Shown here: positions 62,316 to 64,000 of the stretch, in pieces
Layout: each line of letters begins with the position of its first letter
Position numbering within the stretch: the stretch's first letter is position 1
Origin: Wenyingzhuangia heitensis
GTDB lineage: Bacteria > Bacteroidota > Bacteroidia > Flavobacteriales > Flavobacteriaceae
Length of the DNA stretch: 64,000 bases
Assembly: GCF_011762155.1 (NCBI RefSeq)
Contig: NZ_JAASQL010000004.1
Span: 186,001-250,000 of the forward strand
Reading direction: 5' to 3'
Notes under the pieces: model-generated
What the model saw: the letters and a program-made list of their open reading frames with translations, nothing else
What the model was told of the DNA's origin: nothing
Databases searched by the model: none
Program-made: the position numbers and the translations under genes

Positions 62316-63281
62316 ATGAAGTTAAAAATAAAAAAAACGAAAAACATACCTAAAAAAGACTCGGTAGAAGAAGAGTTAAAAGAGGTTCCTGTGGTAAACT
62401 GGTTTGTTAGAACAGGTAAAAAAATACCCGTTCCTGGTTTAGAGGGAATGAGTTTATACGATCTTCTAGAAATGTATTTCATCGGTATTTTAAAAGGAGC
62501 ATTAACGTCTAGAGCAGGAGGGATTTCTTATAGTTTCTTTATGGCATTGTTTCCGTTTATGCTGTTTATGTTAACCTTAATTCCGTACATTCCTATAGAG
62601 GGGTTTCAGGAAAATTTTATGCTATTGATATCGGAACTATTACCTCCCGAAACGTTTAATGCTGTAGACTCTGTATTGTCGGATATTGCAAATAACAAAT
62701 ATGGAGGATTGCTTTCTTTTGGTTTTTTAGTTTCTATTTTTTTAATGACCAATGGAGTAAACGCTGTATTTGCTGCGTTTGAATATTCTGTACATGTTCA
62801 AAAAATAAGAAATGTTGTAGGACAATATTTAATTTCATTAGGAACATCCTTAACCATGTCTTTTATGCTGATACTAACCGTAGCAGCTACCATTTTTTTT
62901 GAATTTGGATTGGATTTTTTAACGGCAAAAGGTTGGCTTTCTCAAGAATTAGTATGGTTAAGTAGTTTACGATATTTACTATTTACCTTTTTAATTTTCT
63001 GTACTGTTTCTATGTTGTATTATTTTGGAACTTCCGAAGGAAAACAAACCAAATTCTTTTCTGCAGGTTCCGTTTTAACAACTATTTTGTCCTTATTAAC
63101 TTTTTACGGTTTCGGAATTTATGTAGTAAAATTTTCTAAATATAACGAGCTATATGGTTCTATTGGGACTTTATTAGTGTTAATGTTATTTATTTGGTTA
63201 AATGCCGTAATCTTATTACTAGGTTTTGAGTTAAACGCAAGTATTACTAGATTAAGAAACGAACATAAAGAGAGGTTATAA
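62316..63281 (+). CDS. YihY/BrkB-family membrane protein
   Basis: 321 residues from ATG 62316. About six membrane segments after a basic N-terminal tail; family pattern RAGGISYSFFMALFPFMLFML near 68-88 and TILSLLTFYGFGIYVVKFSKYNELYGSIGTLLVLMLFIWLNAVILLLGFELNA toward the end. Function unknown in the family (older names: RNase BN, virulence factor BrkB). Co-directional with nadC. Confidence 0.88.
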   Translation: MKLKIKKTKNIPKKDSVEEELKEVPVVNWFVRTGKKIPVPGLEGMSLYDLLEMYFIGILKGALTSRAGGISYSFFMALFPFMLFMLTLIPYIPIEGFQENFMLLISELLPPETFNAVDSVLSDIANNKYGGLLSFGFLVSIFLMTNGVNAVFAAFEYSVHVQKIRNVVGQYLISLGTSLTMSFMLILTVAATIFFEFGLDFLTAKGWLSQELVWLSSLRYLLFTFLIFCTVSMLYYFGTSEGKQTKFFSAGSVLTTILSLLTFYGFGIYVVKFSKYNELYGSIGTLLVLMLFIWLNAVILLLGFELNASITRLRNEHKERL

Positions 63282-63413
63282 AAAGTGTATTAGATAGGTA
63301 GTCATGATAAAAAATCATAAAATAATACTTGATTATAATTAATTTTTTAGATGCTTTATAAAACATATTCAATAATATCCATTAAGTTTAATAAACACTA
63401 TCAACACATTTAA

Positions 63414-63909
63414 ATGAAAAAACACGTATTAATTCTTTTTGCTTTATTACTTACAAAAAGCATATATGGACAGATATCATTTAAAATTGAAGAAGATGTG
63501 TCATTTCCGGATTTGAAGGTAAAAATAGATAGCAACATTTCATTTCCAGACTTTAAAGTTGAAATTGGGGAGCAATGTTTCTTTTGAAGATTTTACCATA
63601 GGTTTTACTAAAAATAAAAATGAAGCTGATTTTATAATTTCAAAATCAAATTTTCCCGACTTTAAAATAAAAGCGGGTAACAACATTACATTCCCAGACA
63701 TAAAAATTACAGTGAGTAAAGATGTTACATTTCCAGATGTGAAAATTAAAATCATAAAAGCGGGAATACCCAATTACCTTATTTATAACGAAAAAGACTT
63801 TACTAATATTCAAGATGTAACCGTAGTACTGTTGCCTATTATAAATGTTTATACCAAAAACAAGAACAAAAAATTGATTAAGTTTTTAATTAGAAATAGA
63901 GGTAACTAG
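63414..63909 (+). pseudogene. secreted 13-residue-repeat protein, interrupted by a one-base frameshift
   Basis: Frame 1 (63414-63587) starts with a signal peptide (about 1-19, KSIYG) and repeats VSFPDLKVKIDSN, ISFPDFKVEIG, then runs to QCFF-stop. The next frame continues the same repeat from 63559: NVSFEDFTIGF, NFPDFKIKAGN, ITFPDIKITVSKD, VTFPDVKIKIIKA, ending at 63909. Removing one G from GGGG at 63567-63570 joins them as KVEIGSNVSFEDF, giving a 164-residue protein. The repeat (about 39 nt) suggests a beta-solenoid. I do not recognise the family. Real mutation or assembly error is open. Confidence 0.8.
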
Positions 63910-64000
63910 AGATTTAGAACTTTTGGTTTAAATTAATATTCCTTACGATAATCTTGTATGTAACAACAACACTTTATATTCACTCGTAGTTAATTCAGTT

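Noticed and set aside
1-64000. tRNA genes, rRNA, CRISPR arrays, insertion sequences
   Set aside because: Looked for TpsiC-type arms, regular spaced repeats and transposase motifs; none found. Reading by eye can miss single tRNAs.

Overview
The window looks like chromosome of a low-GC marine or algae-associated member of the Flavobacteriaceae (Bacteroidota). Evidence: a type IX secretion gene (porQ) and three secreted proteins with C-terminal sorting domains; promoters of the Bacteroidota form (TTG-N19-TAnnTTTG, and many TAnnTTTG -7 boxes just upstream of genes); and lineage-typical genes such as a long NusB, a DUF3276/PUR protein, DUF4153, two aconitases and a DnaJ with half a zinc finger. 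The genus cannot be fixed from the sequence. Almost everything is housekeeping. I see no phage, insertion sequence, CRISPR array, tRNA or rRNA operon.

Layout. 1-9 kb: a dihydroorotase-like gene cut by the left edge, mtnN and a LolD-type ATPase, sucC, a peroxiredoxin-like protein, a PUR-domain protein, an ABC exporter and a secreted beta-helix enzyme resembling iota-carrageenases. 9-14.4 kb: nusB-yajC-ybbR-coaE-porQ-cmk on the plus strand facing queE. 14.5-24 kb: a lipoprotein, hemB, folD, ffh, msrB, M48 and M1 peptidases, purB. 24-33 kb: a repeat-rich MORN-type protein, mnmA, a secreted subtilase, a frameshifted nitronate monooxygenase, a DUF1456 protein and a secreted pair (unknown 171-residue protein plus a large GH42-like hydrolase). 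33-48.5 kb: DUF4153, lytic transglycosylase, alpha/beta hydrolase, mtaB, peptide-binding lipoprotein, csaA, MATE pump, YciO-like protein, a probably surface-exposed propeller lipoprotein, rluF, two glycosyltransferase-type genes and an HsdR_N-like nuclease fold. 48.5-57.5 kb: holA, grpE-dnaJ, a candidate small RNA, rnpB (RNase P RNA) and two consecutive aconitases. 57.5-64 kb: a DUF2007 protein, an iron/B12-type ABC importer (permease plus ATPase), rdgB, rlmH, nadC, a YihY protein and a frameshifted 13-residue-repeat protein.

Functional themes: TCA cycle (sucC, two aconitases), protein folding and export (grpE-dnaJ, ffh, yajC, porQ), RNA modification (mnmA, mtaB, queE, rluF, rlmH), cofactors (hemB, folD, nadC, coaE) and extracellular polysaccharide attack (beta-helix enzyme and GH42-like enzyme, not in a SusCD locus).

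I found no obviously new multi-gene defence or biosynthetic system. The least explained signals are: the 13-residue FPD-repeat protein at the right end; the seven-fold charged repeat in the MORN-type protein; a 13-bp perfect inverted repeat bracketing the promoter of the GH42-like gene; an orphan promoter-hairpin-terminator unit upstream of rnpB; a dihydroorotase homologue without its metal ligands; and tandem-plus-inverted 14-nt repeats between grpE and dnaJ and between folD and ffh. Two genes carry single-base indels in homopolymers (A5 and G4), which may be real decay or assembly errors.
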